Both the position numbers and the translations under genes were made by a program. Shown here one piece after another: positions 35,771 through 48,141 of a DNA stretch of 64,000 bases (the first letter of the stretch is position 1; every line of letters starts with the position of its first letter). The notes under the pieces were generated by a model. That model saw only the letters and a list, made by a program, of their open reading frames with translations. It did not search any database and had not been told where the DNA came from. This DNA is from Thamnaconus septentrionalis (lineage: Eukaryota; Chordata; Actinopteri; Tetraodontiformes; Monacanthidae). The DNA is taken from positions 7,524,501-7,588,500 of the forward strand of contig CM020507.1 in NCBI GenBank assembly GCA_009823395.1. Direction: 5' to 3'.

Positions 35771-38700
35771 ACAGCCAGACAACAAACAGAAGCACACATC
35801 AAGGACCCACAAAGTCTTCTTTCTGTATCACAATTTAGTTTTTTTTTCCTTTTTGAATAAATGTATTCATTTTTAACTTAAAGCTTGTTTATTTATAAAA
35901 TCTATTTATCTGATTAATATTAATTCAGTCATAAAAAAGCATTAAAAAGTACAAGATTTTAAAGGCGGGGGAAGCCGTTCTGTTGAAGGTGACAATGGAG
36001 GCTGAGGGATGAAAACATCAGGATAACAATGACAAATGATGATGAATGTTGGTTCTATCCTCTGTAATTTTGTACACACCAATAATGATGATGATAATGA
36101 TGATAGTGTTTCTGCTGCCCTGCCTGCAGCTAATTAAAGCGTAACTGTTTGCCTAAAGCTGAACGCACATCATTATTTGTCCTTCTTTGCTGTTTCCGTC
36201 TTTTTTCTCGAGCTGCAGGAGCGACTTCACTGAAGGGTCAAGATACAATCAGATATTTGAAATTCTAAACAAGCCACAGATGCTTTTGCTTTTACTGCAC
36301 ACTCACTGAAGAAGCAAAACTTTGACAAAGTCTCTCATCTCTGGTATGAGTTTTTTTTTTCCAACGATTTTTGCTTTTTCTTTTTTCATTTCGTGCAACC
36401 CCTTCCCGCAAACCCACAACACTCGCACTCCCACACACATACACTGATTGTGAGTTGCTTGGTGATGAACCACACTGATTGGCTCTTAAAGGCAACGTCA
36501 GACGCTTCTTGTTGCTTTTAGACTCAAGTGGCTGCATTGGATGAAAAATCCACTTGCGTTAATGACAAACAGGAAACTGTGTCAATCAAACTTTTAGATT
36601 TTTTTTTGTCCCAATATCTTCAGAAAAATATAGACTCATCAAAAAAAAAGTAGCTTTCCAATTCATATAGAAGTGGTTCCATATGCCAATTTATTACAGG
36701 ATGTCTAGGCAAACAGATCTGGCAGCCACTTTATCCTTTATCTTTCCCCAATTCTGTTCCACACTTAAAAAATGGAGGAAGATAGAGATTGTTGAAATTA
36801 GATATCCTGCAGCCTGGATGACGAATTCAGTCTGACTGGATAAAAAAGTTGTGCGTTCACACATACTGTGCGAAAAGCGACTCAGAGACGCTTGAAAGAC
36901 CTTTAGTTAGTGGAAAAAGTTTTGTTTTTAGATGACATGACGTCAGCGGATGCGGTCTGGTGCCAGAAGTGCAGCTGTGACTGGTTTGGACGGGCAGCTG
37001 CGCTTCAAACTCAGTGGGGCAGCGAAACACCGCTGAATCTTTTGGTCTGTTACGGCCAGAAAAACAATCTCTCTGGAGGAAAAGCAAAGGGCACAGTCTC
37101 AGGAGCCTGCACGTGTGTCAGCGGCAAACTGTCAAAGTGAGACATTTGGATTCGGGGGTTTGGAGAAATTATGAATGCATGTGACCTCTGTTTAAAGATC
37201 ACTCCACTCAGAAGCATCGCCACATGCGTCGCTGTACATTATACACATCGGTACGCACACACACTTCTTAAAGGCTTAGCCAGTGTTCAACCCCAATCCT
37301 GCTCCAATGTCCAGGACTTTGTATCAGTTGTTTTGGCTGGATTTTAAGGGGATGGTTTTTGCTCCTTTGTCACCTAAGCAACATCACAGAACGTGTTGAA
37401 TGACGTCAGTTTGCTGCTAATATATACGGCGTGTTTCCATTGGCTCTACTCGTTGGTGCTAGTTCTACTCGGCACAATACGGCCGATAAGACAAAAGTCC
37501 TGGGAAGTCCTGAGACGTGTGTCCAGAAGCTCTGGGCCTGGGATTCAGGAATGATCTTACAGGAATCCTCTTGATAAACCAACCTCCACCCAGATACATC
37601 CATCCATCTGTCTGTCCATCTGTCCATGCATCCACCTATCCATCCATTTATCCATCTTCACTCACTGCTTCTCCTGCACTATGATGATGGGCCTTTCTGA
37701 CGTCGTCATCACACTGGAAGTGCAGCAGATCCATTTTCGTGTCACACAAAAAACACCTCCACAAGTGGGGAAGAAGGACACTCAGACGACACCCTGTCCA
37801 AAAACCTCCTCCCCAACTTCACCTGTCATGGACGTCACCGTTGTGGTGTTTTTCTCCAATTGAGAAGAAGAAAAAAACAAGCACAAAATCTGGATTTTCT
37901 CTCACAGTGCCGCATGTGTAGTGAGGGCAGCGTTAAGAGCCTCTTCAGCTGTAATCAAAGGAACAGAAGCTTGTCCGTGTCCCCAGGTAGCGGTGCGTGC
38001 TAAGTCATGTGCGATGCAGCTGAAGCCCCGCCCCAACCCTGGTTAGAGGGCGTCATAAACAAAGCTGAGGTCCTTCTTCGAACCTCCTGGCCTTCGTTTT
38101 CTCCAGGGCGACCGGTGCCCTGCTTTGTCTCCTCAGACTCTCTGTGCCCGCATGTCCTCTTCTTGCATCTCCTTCGCTTTTCATGTCATATTACCTGAAA
38201 CTCTCTCCCCTCCCCCTTCCTTCCTTCCCTCCTCTACTTCGACGGGCCTCCTGTTGCATTTCAGATCCATCTGTCGGGAAGGAAAGCAATAAAGGCGAAG
38301 CTGAACCACAACATGAGGAACGAGACGAGAACACACTGCAGGGATTAGGTCGGTTCCAGGTGCAAAGCCGCACGACTTTGCCTATGGTGCTTTTTTTTTC
38401 TTAATACCTGTCATAACAAACAAACAAGCGAATACCAGAGGGCTTTGTTTCAGTAGTTGTTTCTTTTTTTTTTAATCTCTGTATCAACATCTGCAGGGGG
38501 CAGCTGCCTTGGCATTGCGTGAGTGAACTATTGTAGCCGGCGGTGCGCAGATTTTCCTCCTGCGTAATGTGGCTGTTAACTCATTTTCTGCCCCAGAAGA
38601 AGCCGTTAAATGATTTGGGGTAGAACACCTGAGTCTCACCTTTATTTCAATATGACAATTGATTTCTATTGAGTGGATCAACAGCCTAACCCAGGTCCTC

Positions 38701-40261
38701 TGAGGGTGCCTTGTTTTTCTCCCCCCACAAACATGTGGGGAGAAAAAAACTGACGGATGCATTGGTTTTAGCAGGAGGTCAGAGGTTAATTCACAACTTT
38801 TCACAAAAAACTTTCTGAAGTATTCGGGAAAAACAACCTTTTTTTTTTTTTTTTTTTGCCTATTTGAGGAGATTTCAAAGAACGGAACATTGGAAGTGAG
38901 GCTTCCCATTTTCTTTGGCTGGAGTCAAGTAAAATCGAATTTGCTTTTCATTGAAAGTCACAGCAAAGCATCTGGACACTTTGTTCCGTGGTCGCGGTTC
39001 CATCTCTAAAATATTTAAAAGCAGGAAAAGGAGCGAAAAAATAAAACGCCGCTGTATGGGGAGAAAATGTTTTCAGCAGGCATCAAAGAGGAATAAACAG
39101 CGATTGTGAAATGAATTTAAAAATTCCTCACATTAACACTGCAAAAAAAAGTGCGCTTGCATTTTGTGCTGAGAAGGTGCAGCTGGAGATTTAAGTGGGG
39201 AAATCAAGACTGGGTGCTGAGTGGGGGGCGGTGACCCGCTCGTACACACACGCACGCACTGACTACAAATCAATAGAGCAATCTTAGCATCACGTTTGTG
39301 TGTCACTTCTAAGAGGACTTTTTTGTGCACACGGAAACTTGTGTGTTGTCGAAGAGGCTGGTGCAGTGCAGTGGTGCAGCGAGCATTCAAACACAAACGT
39401 ACGACAAACCAATACCCAAGAAACTGAAAACAGAACCACGACAAAGGTCATCCCAACACCACTATTCTTGTACAACCAAGTTGATGCAAAGCCATGATGG
39501 TGAGTTGAAACACACACACGCACAATAGAGAGTGAGTGTATGTGCCGTCACACGCAGAACGCTTTAAAATTCTTTTCTGTGTGAAGTTTAGCCAGGTGTC
39601 GACTTGTGTGAGATACCAAGAGCGAAACAGGCAGAGAGGAAGCACTTGTACACAAGCTGCATTTAGCTCTGAAAACGAAAGCCTGCATCTCCATATTTCA
39701 CTTCGGGGATTAAAGAAAATTAAGAAGTTGTTCTTAATTCCCCCAACTGCACAGACGACACAGTTGTGACGTTGTGGCAAGTCTGACTCAAAATGTTAGA
39801 AAAAGGGTTTTTATTTTAGACCTTCAGATTTTTAACCCAGGGAGCACTAGTGATGAAAAAAGAACTCCATCAGGGACTCTGGGATCCCAGCTTAGTTAGC
39901 CCTCTGTTTACAGCCTTGGTTGTGGTTACTTGCCATTGGCTGTTGCCAACAACGTGGGAGCGGCAACAGTGCCCTTTGTGAGGTCACAAAGTACAGATTT
40001 CTAAAAGTGGGTGCTTAATCATGCTCTCTCTGGAAGGAAGTGCAAAACACGAGCGGTGAAAGATGAACCTGACTAAATTTGAGGACTCGTGGGTGAAGCA
40101 GACTTTTATCTTTCGCAACATGAGCTCTTCCCCCAATGATTAATGGACAAAGACACTTCCTCCAACCTCTAATCAATGTGTAGATTGTCAGTGCCCTTTT
40201 CTAACTGGATCCTTCCTTTTTAATGCCAAGCTGCACCAAGGTCCATCCATCCGATCTTTCA

Positions 40262-40335
40262 ATCATCCAATCATCCATCCATCCCTCCATCCATCCATCC
40301 CTCCATCCATCCATCCATCCATCCATCCATCCATC
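40262..40335. repeat. (ATCC)n microsatellite
   Basis: Tetranucleotide CCAT/ATCC array of about 74 bp with CCCT variants. The poly-(GWMD) reading frame on the reverse strand is an artefact. Confidence 0.95.
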
Positions 40336-40639
40336 AAGTTCTTTTAGTTGAAGAGTGACTGTCTTACATTCACATTCACACATCAATGGCGCATCATCGA
40401 AACTGGCTTTGTGTTTGCTGGGAAATGTAACATGAAGGTTGCGGCGATGCATCTGGCTGATGATGGGAGAGCGATAAAAAAAAATAAAAAAAATAATAAA
40501 ACACAATAGACTTTGACTGCAGCCATTTTGGCATGAAAATTGTTGGGTAAACACAGGTGTTCCTGCTGATAATGATGGTGATTTTGTTCCACGCTGGGCC
40601 AAACAGAGCCACGAGGACACTAAATGGAACGGCACTCGA

Positions 40640-41095
40640 ATGAATTTTCGTTAATTACACCCGTGTTTGCAGGCTGCTATGTCAGGACAACAGAGTCCGA
40701 GAATAAAGCCAGTAAACTCTACAGGGGAACATACACATTTGATTCCTTCTTGACAGCAAACTGCGTGCGATACGGTTAACTGAGCAGTTGAAGACGTCCC
40801 AAACACACAAACAAAGGGCTACAAACAGATCAATAGTGCAAACAGATCAATGTGCTCTCACCTGACGTTTAATATGCTTTCTAACCACTCGGCATTGCGC
40901 TTCATAAAGAGCAACAACAAATCGCACTTTCTGCGGCGGAATCCTCCCATGCCGGCCGACAAACTTTTTCATTTACAAATGCAGTTTAATTAAAAATCCT
41001 GTTGGCTCCAAATTGGGTTTGTTTTGAAAATTAATTGTCGCCAATCTGTTCTTAGTTAGCGGGGCTGCATATTGCTGCAGCAATATTGTCTTTCT
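40640..41095. promoter_or_regulatory. Candidate conserved non-coding block
   Basis: It contains several AT cores embedded in complex sequence: TTTTCGTTAATTACACC near 40645, GCAGTTTAATTAAAAATCC near 40982 and GAAAATTAATTGTCGCC near 41027. The density of TAAT-type cores suggests enhancer sequence. Inference only. Confidence 0.25.
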
Positions 41096-41111
41096 CCAAT
41101 TTTTGGCTCCA

Positions 41112-41115
<4 letters not shown>

Positions 41116-41151
<36 letters not shown>
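41116..41151. repeat. (GT)n microsatellite
   Basis: Uninterrupted GT dinucleotides, about 36 bp. Confidence 0.95.
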
Positions 41152-41153
<2 letters not shown>

Positions 41154-42948
41154 GATACAGGTCACAGCGTGTCAACAATGGAGGGAGATGAGTTCCACAT
41201 GAACGGTTCACCACCTCTGCCTCCTCTGTCCCTCTGTTCTCACACCGTCCAACTATTTTGTCTGCCCTCTTTTACACCGTTTCTCCTCTTTCCATCTCTC
41301 ACCCATCATCGTGCTCCATCCCTTTTTTGAAGCACTTCGTTTTTGCTCTTTAATTTTCTCCGCTTGCTTAAACCGCCCTTCCCCGACTTCCCCTTCAACG
41401 TCCCTATCTTTCCGCTTTAATATTCATTAAACATGGTCCCGCTCCCAGCTCTTCAAACACTGCGCCTTCGTCAATGGACCTGAGCTAAGTCACTCTAACT
41501 ACCCCCTTCATCATGAACTTCTTACATGGTAGAGCCCCTCTGCCAAGCAAAAAATAATAAATATGCAATTTGTGTTCTATGTTGTTATTCAACCTCAACA
41601 CAAATCTCACTGTGGTTTGCTTGGGGGATTAAAAACGACTTGTTACAGGAATAAATCTTAAAAGATCAATCTTAAGTTTATGAGGCGGTATAAAACCAAT
41701 TCACATTGCGTTTGCAGGAGATTTGTCCATCACGCTTAGTGAACAATCTAAATGGAAATTGAAACCTGCTCAGGTCTTCTTTTCCTTGCATTTCTGAGTG
41801 TTTTATCCATTATTTTTGGTTAAACGTCCATCAACACGCAGCAAAAACAGGCAAACTGTACGCCTCCCAAAAATCTTGTTTGTGTCTGGACACGAGCCCT
41901 GTGACGAATGTTGCGACGGTGACAGGTGAGCTCAGCGTGCAGCCACCTGCAGGACAAGCAGTGACAGAAAACGGATGGATTGGCTGATTATTGTTGGCGC
42001 CCTTTGTCACAGGCAAAGTGTACCTTGCTTGCAGACATCAGTGCAAAAGTCCCGCGGGGCTCCCTGCTGTCGGGCTTGGCTATTGACAATTGTCGGTAAA
42101 GATTAATTTGAAATTGCAGGGGCAGGTTTGTTTACCGGCGACAATGCTAACAGGAAGCGAAGCTGACTGCTTTGATATTTTGTGCTGTCCTGAGGGCTGA
42201 AATGCTGAAAAAACAAGAGAAGGTGGTGCACAGAGAGCAATAGATGGATTTGGAAGCTGGGAAACGTGCGGCCAGTTCATGTATCAATGACAATCAATCA
42301 AAGCAAGCAACTTTTTAGCACTGTTAGCGAACTAGCTAACAAAAGCACGATAGTTCCCTGTTCCTTGGGAACTGATTGTGATAACCTGTCCATCACCAGA
42401 CAAAGACACACAAAAAAAGAATAAAAGGCACAAAGTCATATGTGTCATATTTAATATTCCTAACTGTGCCAGCAAAATAATATAAAATATTCAACATAAA
42501 AAGCCCTGGCTGCTCCCTGGACACTGTATTGGAACCAGCACCGAAAGAACAGAAATCTGACCCCACTCGAATATGAGCTGTGTGACTCAAACATCAGGTT
42601 TGACAAAAGCCAAAGACCAACAAGTCCTGGCAAATATAAAAGATTAAAACTCGATTCATTGTTTGAAGATAAGAACCATCATGGTTATTAAAATAATCAT
42701 ATTCAATTCAAATGGATCCATTTCATTTAAAACATTCTCATTCTCTGTTGCTTGGATTGTCCCACCAGACAACAACAACAACAAAAACCAAAACTTGATT
42801 TGTGCATCATCCCGTCTTTGTGTGGCTCCAAACCTTTGAGCAAGCGTGTCCACCGCTGCACCACCGCAGTGTTTGTATATTTGTTCGTTTTGCTCTGCTG
42901 CTCCTTCTCTATCCACTAATCTCTTGGTTAAATAAGAGGCACTGGCCG

Positions 42949-42954
42949 TGCGCG

Positions 42955-43011
<57 letters not shown>
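42949..43011. repeat. (CG/CA) alternating run, (CA)n microsatellite with a CG-rich end
   Basis: GTGCGCGCACGCGCGCA runs into about 48 bp of (CA)n. Strictly alternating purine-pyrimidine sequence with a CG end is a classic Z-DNA former. Confidence 0.95.
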
Positions 43012-43013
<2 letters not shown>

Positions 43014-44084
43014 TTTATTCACACCAAAGGGACATGCAAGTAAGCAGAGCAAATAAAAAGATACACTGGCAAAGGAGCAGGTACGACCCCAGCACAGAAA
43101 AGTGAAGGTATGCACACATGCACACAGACACACATGCACGCACAATTGGAAACACACAATTACACAGAGGTACGTTTGTACCTTTCAGGTGGATTTTGCC
43201 AGTTTTCCAGTTCTGACCACTTGAGGGTAGTAGAGGACTTTACCTCTGCAACGTATTACCTCTCTCACGCACACACACACACTGAAGTGAAACTGAAAAG
43301 CGACAAAAATTGCACAGTCAAGTGCTGGAGCGGTGGCACCCAGTGTGTGACCAATCACAAGCTCTTTACACGCCCTGGCTACTGTAAATGTTTATGAAAG
43401 GCCCCGGCATTGTTTGGCTGTGAAATTTAGTCTCCGAGTCCAAACATGATGTGAAGTGAGGGGATGTGGATTTGTCACTTGGCTCAGGAGTCCCTTCTCC
43501 AACTGCGGTTGCGGGCAGGGTGTCTCTCACGGAGGCCTTTGCAGAACCAAAACAGGTCAATTTTTTTTTTTTTTTTTGTAAACTTAGATTATTTTTACTG
43601 GGGGTTTTACTTCTCAAAGGGGAAGCGGTGGGGGAAACACGTGGGAGGCTGCTGTCGTGCTCTGAGTGCACACGCAGAAATGCACCGCCGCAGCATTTTA
43701 AATGTGGATGGAGACAGAAAGCCGGGCTCCTTCTCCGCTACCTGATCCTCCAGCAAACACAGCAGAAACAGAAACGCTTGATTTACTTAAACCTCGCTGG
43801 TAATACGTCTGCGTTGGCAGCTGTTCCAGCCTGCTGAGGTAAATCCAGAAGTGGCCCCGAGCCACTTCAAATATTGAAAGATGATTTTTTTAAAAAATAA
43901 AATAGATTGACATCTATAATGGGTTTCACTTTTTCCCCCATCATCTTTACTCAAACTGCTGCTTTATAGTTAAGACAGAGAGCAGATAAGACTGACATCA
44001 TACTTGGAAAAAAGCTCAGCAGAACAGACAGGAATTGCATTTTTGTTACATTTTGTTTCCCTTTGCAATCTTTCTGAATGATGT

Positions 44085-44345
44085 CCGGGACTGCCAAACA
44101 ATGCACAGCGCGGGGAGGAGCCGCGCATCATGCGACTGTTTTTATTATTCATCACGGCTGTAATCTTTTAGTAAACAATCAGAGAACACATCACAGCCTC
44201 CGTGTTTTAATAATGGCCTCGCTCGGACAATAAGACAAACAAGGCGCTACGATGCATACAGAGTCAATGTAAATTCCAGCCAGCCAGTGGGGACCTGATC
44301 TGCAGCAGAGATGAGACAATCATAATGACGCTACAGAAATAAACA
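44085..44345. promoter_or_regulatory. Candidate conserved non-coding element
   Basis: Complex sequence with homeobox-type cores and CG dinucleotides: CCGCGCATCATGCGACTG, TTTTTATTATTCATCACGGC, TTAATAATGGCCTCG. No coding potential. This is one of the strongest enhancer-like blocks in the desert by composition. Confidence 0.3.
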
Positions 44346-45795
44346 CCCGGACGTTCCGCCCAGTTTGGTTTCTTGGCTTCTTTGGTTTTGGTTCCTATGT
44401 GAAGAATGCACACGACACTTAATCAGCTTGTGCGTGAGCATGTGGTCCGAGATGATTCAACACGACAGAGCACATTAATTTTGTAAATGTATTTTGCCCT
44501 GAAAGCTGGGCGGCATTTATCTAACATTCTACCAGATATGAGCTACAAACGTGTGGACAGCTACAAGAAGCTTGAAATGCTGCAGATTTCATGTACACTT
44601 TCAATAATTTATCATCCTAATGTTTGTGATGTTTGTGATCCCCTTTAAAAATTGTAAGAAGAAACTGCTATTTTTTTTTTTTGGAAAACCGGCAAGAGTT
44701 TACCCATATAACTACATCAACTGAATAATACCAGTGGGTGTGAACAGCAATCATCATGCACATTAAATACAAACAAGACCCTCAGAAGAAAGACGGAAAG
44801 ACAATCTTAAGCTTCTTTAAAAATAAACGTAGCTTTGGCTTCTTTCGTAATGTAAGATTTGCTGACACTGTTGACTTTTATTACCTCTTTGAAGTCGAAG
44901 CCCTTCAAGCAGCCGGCTAATCCTCTACAGAGTCCCTAAAAAGTGCAGGATTCAATGCATGCTCGGAAAATGTTTACTTGGCCACTTGTGAATGAAATTA
45001 ACTAATGATGTGTAGCGGCACTGAAGGCTTTGTCCCTTCATTGTATGTGACCTTTCACCTTTTCAACTTTAAGTTAAATGGCAAAAATGTGCAACACAAC
45101 ATTCATGTATGAAACAGCACTGAGGCAACAGAGAAGACCGGAACACGAGCAGGCTGTCATGCACAAACATCATGTGAGTGTCAGGTTCTCACAATCTCGA
45201 GTTTAAACAACTAATTACTGTAACTTGAGTGTAGATTACACACTGCGCCCCGTTGCATGTTAAAAGTTACCGCCTCTAACCACATCACATCAATTTAAAA
45301 ACGCCCAAGGCTCCAAACTCATTTAAGCTTTGGGAGAGTTGTCTCATCGGAGCAGAAAGACATGCAGAGAGGACATAAAACAGCCCAGTAAACACAACTT
45401 TGAATCTCTCTGGCTGCATAACCAACTGTCACTTGCTCTCCATCATCATAACTGCTTACTAATTCACCCCATTTTTCCCCCCCTCTGCTTCTAGCAAAAT
45501 GTGCAACTCGCGAGTGATTAGTTCATTTGCAACTAATCTCTTTTGCAAATGGGGTCATTATGGTTCCTGAGAGTGATGTCATGCTGTCCGGGAGCCTCCA
45601 GAAACCAAATGTGGCAAACTGCAGAGGGATTGGTCATTTAAAGATGAACCTAACCTAAGGTCTAGGGCAGATTGCCACATCCAAAGGTTCCCATATCTGT
45701 GACTTTCAAGGTGACCAGAGTTGATTGCTAGGAGGTCAAAAGGCCTCATGTGACAAGGGACTAAGGATTACTTTTAAAGCAGCCTGAGTTGTTGA

Positions 45796-45905
45796 TTGCT
45801 GGAGGCTCACTGGCCCACAGCAAAAAGGTTGTGGGTTGTGGGTCAACACAATGACAGACCAGGGTGGAGCAGGATTCGAACCACCAACCCTTTCGTTACG
45901 TTATT
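45796..45905 (-). mobile_element. SINE fragment with tRNA-like B-box
   Basis: On the minus strand it reads GGTTGGTGGTTCGAATCC, a perfect RNA polymerase III B-box context, followed by TGCTCCACCCTGGTCTG. Only about 110 bp is recognisable. Confidence 0.55.
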
Positions 45906-47834
45906 CATTCAAGCTGCAAATGGTGCTGTGATTCTTACTCATCACTATCCGAAGATTTGTACATGTATTAAATTGTATGAAAAATTGCATCAAATCATTT
46001 TGTCGTAATGGTTGAAAAAAATGTTTCTAATTTTTTTTTTTTTTTCTCAAAATACGATTAAGGGTAAAAATGACCCGACGCTACATTTACTACTTTTCCT
46101 TGAGTGATTTTGGGCAATGTATCAGAAAAAAAATCTCTTGTGTCTCTCCACAAATCATAAAGCTAATGTCCCATGTGCTGGCAACTGGAATCCAAGCAGG
46201 AAACACAATCAGTCAGTCACTGAGTTGTGACCCTGTGGTGAGGAAAGAGATGCACACACCTAAAACACATCTGAGCTCCACTTGCTGTGAAAGAGAGCAG
46301 AGTTGATAAACAGCTTAGTCTCAAAACTGCACTGCTACATTTTTTCTCCAAAAGTCAGTCATCATCCACCAAGCTGAAGTTTGTCAAGTTTTCTTTTCTT
46401 TGTTTCAATTTTTTTTTAAATCAATATATAAATCTGCTTAACATCAGTTTTGAAATTTCAGGCACTTGCTAAAGCTGACATGTCAGTAATGAGTTAAGGA
46501 CGGAATTTACTTGATTTAGTTTGGAGGCGGATGAAGCATTTCATGATGAGGTTCAGAACAAACTTTCAAATTAATTTTGTTTGGTGAGCAGAGTGTGAAA
46601 TGCTCCTTTAAAGCGTTGAGCCAACTCAGACAAAGCTAAGCTATCCCCCACAGTGTGGTTAATTAAAATCCCTGGAAATACAACATGCTGTTGTCAAACA
46701 ACATTTATTTCTGAAATCAACATTCCTGCCATCGCAGCCTGCTGTGTTAGTTGGTTTAATGATTTGTAGAACACAAACAGAAAAAACCCCACAACAATCA
46801 CCTGTTGAGTTTTGGAAAAAAAAAGAAAACAATGCTCACATCTGTCCATCTGTGTTCTTAGATTTTCCATGAATTTAAATCATAATGTTGTTGTTGACAA
46901 GCATGTTTACTGGGTTTTCATTTTTCATTCCAGACACGCCTCAGGGCCACGTTTGCTTGTTAAAAGCCGTGTTTTTTGGTTTGTCTTTTTAAATCAGCTT
47001 CAAGGCCGGTTTTGCCCTGGGATTTCATTATTTCTGGCCCACAGTGAGAGTGTTAATGTGTTTTCCACTTAGAAAGTTAGGCTAAGTGTTAAGGAACGGT
47101 ATTGAATATGAAACGCCATTTGAGTTTTGAGCCTTTTCCAGGTGAAAGACGCACGCACGCAAATTTGCTTGGATGCAAGTGTTGATTCTCCTCAAACCTG
47201 AGGTGGATTGTTTGATTCACAACCTGCAGGGGGTTTGAACTTCACCGAGACCCCAAACGTCAGATTTCTCACTGGAGGCATCGCCTCAAGGTGTGGACAG
47301 TGTGTACAAGTAAGTGTGTTACTGCATGTATAATTAGTCAATAATGAGGAGACAATGGCTCTGCAATCTACTAATGGAAGTTTTCGTCAAGGTGCTTTGA
47401 AGGAATCAACATATTCATGAAGGCCACCAGGTCAGTGGGCAAAACTGCAAACCTGATGAGTTAACACAGCCCAAAAGTCGGACTGCACACAAGATACAAC
47501 AGAGCTTGTTTAAAGATTCCAAGTATTTTCTCTTGAATCCAGTGACACAACTCATATGGCCGACTGAAGGCACATTTATGTATAGAAAGACTTGCTGAAT
47601 TAGAATTGTATTCATTTTTTCAAGCAGAAGCTGCACTGCAATGTACTAACTGCGCTCGTCCCCGTGTGGTATTATTGAACGTGGATATTACCACTTGCCA
47701 TATGCTGCTGCATTTTTTTTTTGTGATATGAATGTGTATAGTGTGAGCCACTTCAGACTGATCCATGATTCAAAGTGTGGATTAGTCTCTCATTTCCTGG
47801 GGCAGTGCCAACAGAGGGAGACAAATCCGTACTC

Positions 47835-48141
47835 AATTGAACAGGCAAAACAACCAATCAGAGGAATGGGCCAAGTGTTTGATCCATCCATCCATCTATC
47901 CATTCATCCATCCATCCCTCCATCTGCCCGGCCATCCGTCCATGCATCCACAAGATCCCTGTGCAAAAAGGTAAGTTATAAATTTGGCACTTAGAGGATA
48001 AAACGAACAGCGATTGAATACACAAAACAACCAGAGGAATGAGACAAGTGATCCATCCATCCGTCCATCTGTCCATCCATCCTACCATCCACCACTCCAT
48101 CCATCCATCCAACAGATCCCTGTGCAAAATAGTTATTGGCA
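47835..48141. repeat. Diverged tandem duplication containing (ATCC)n arrays
   Basis: Unit 1 (47835-47991) and unit 2 (48013-48141) each run from ATTGAA through AAAACAACCA and AGAGGAATG, then an (ATCC)n array, then AGATCCCTGTGCAAAA and TTGGCAC. The arrays differ in length and in variant repeats. Confidence 0.85.
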
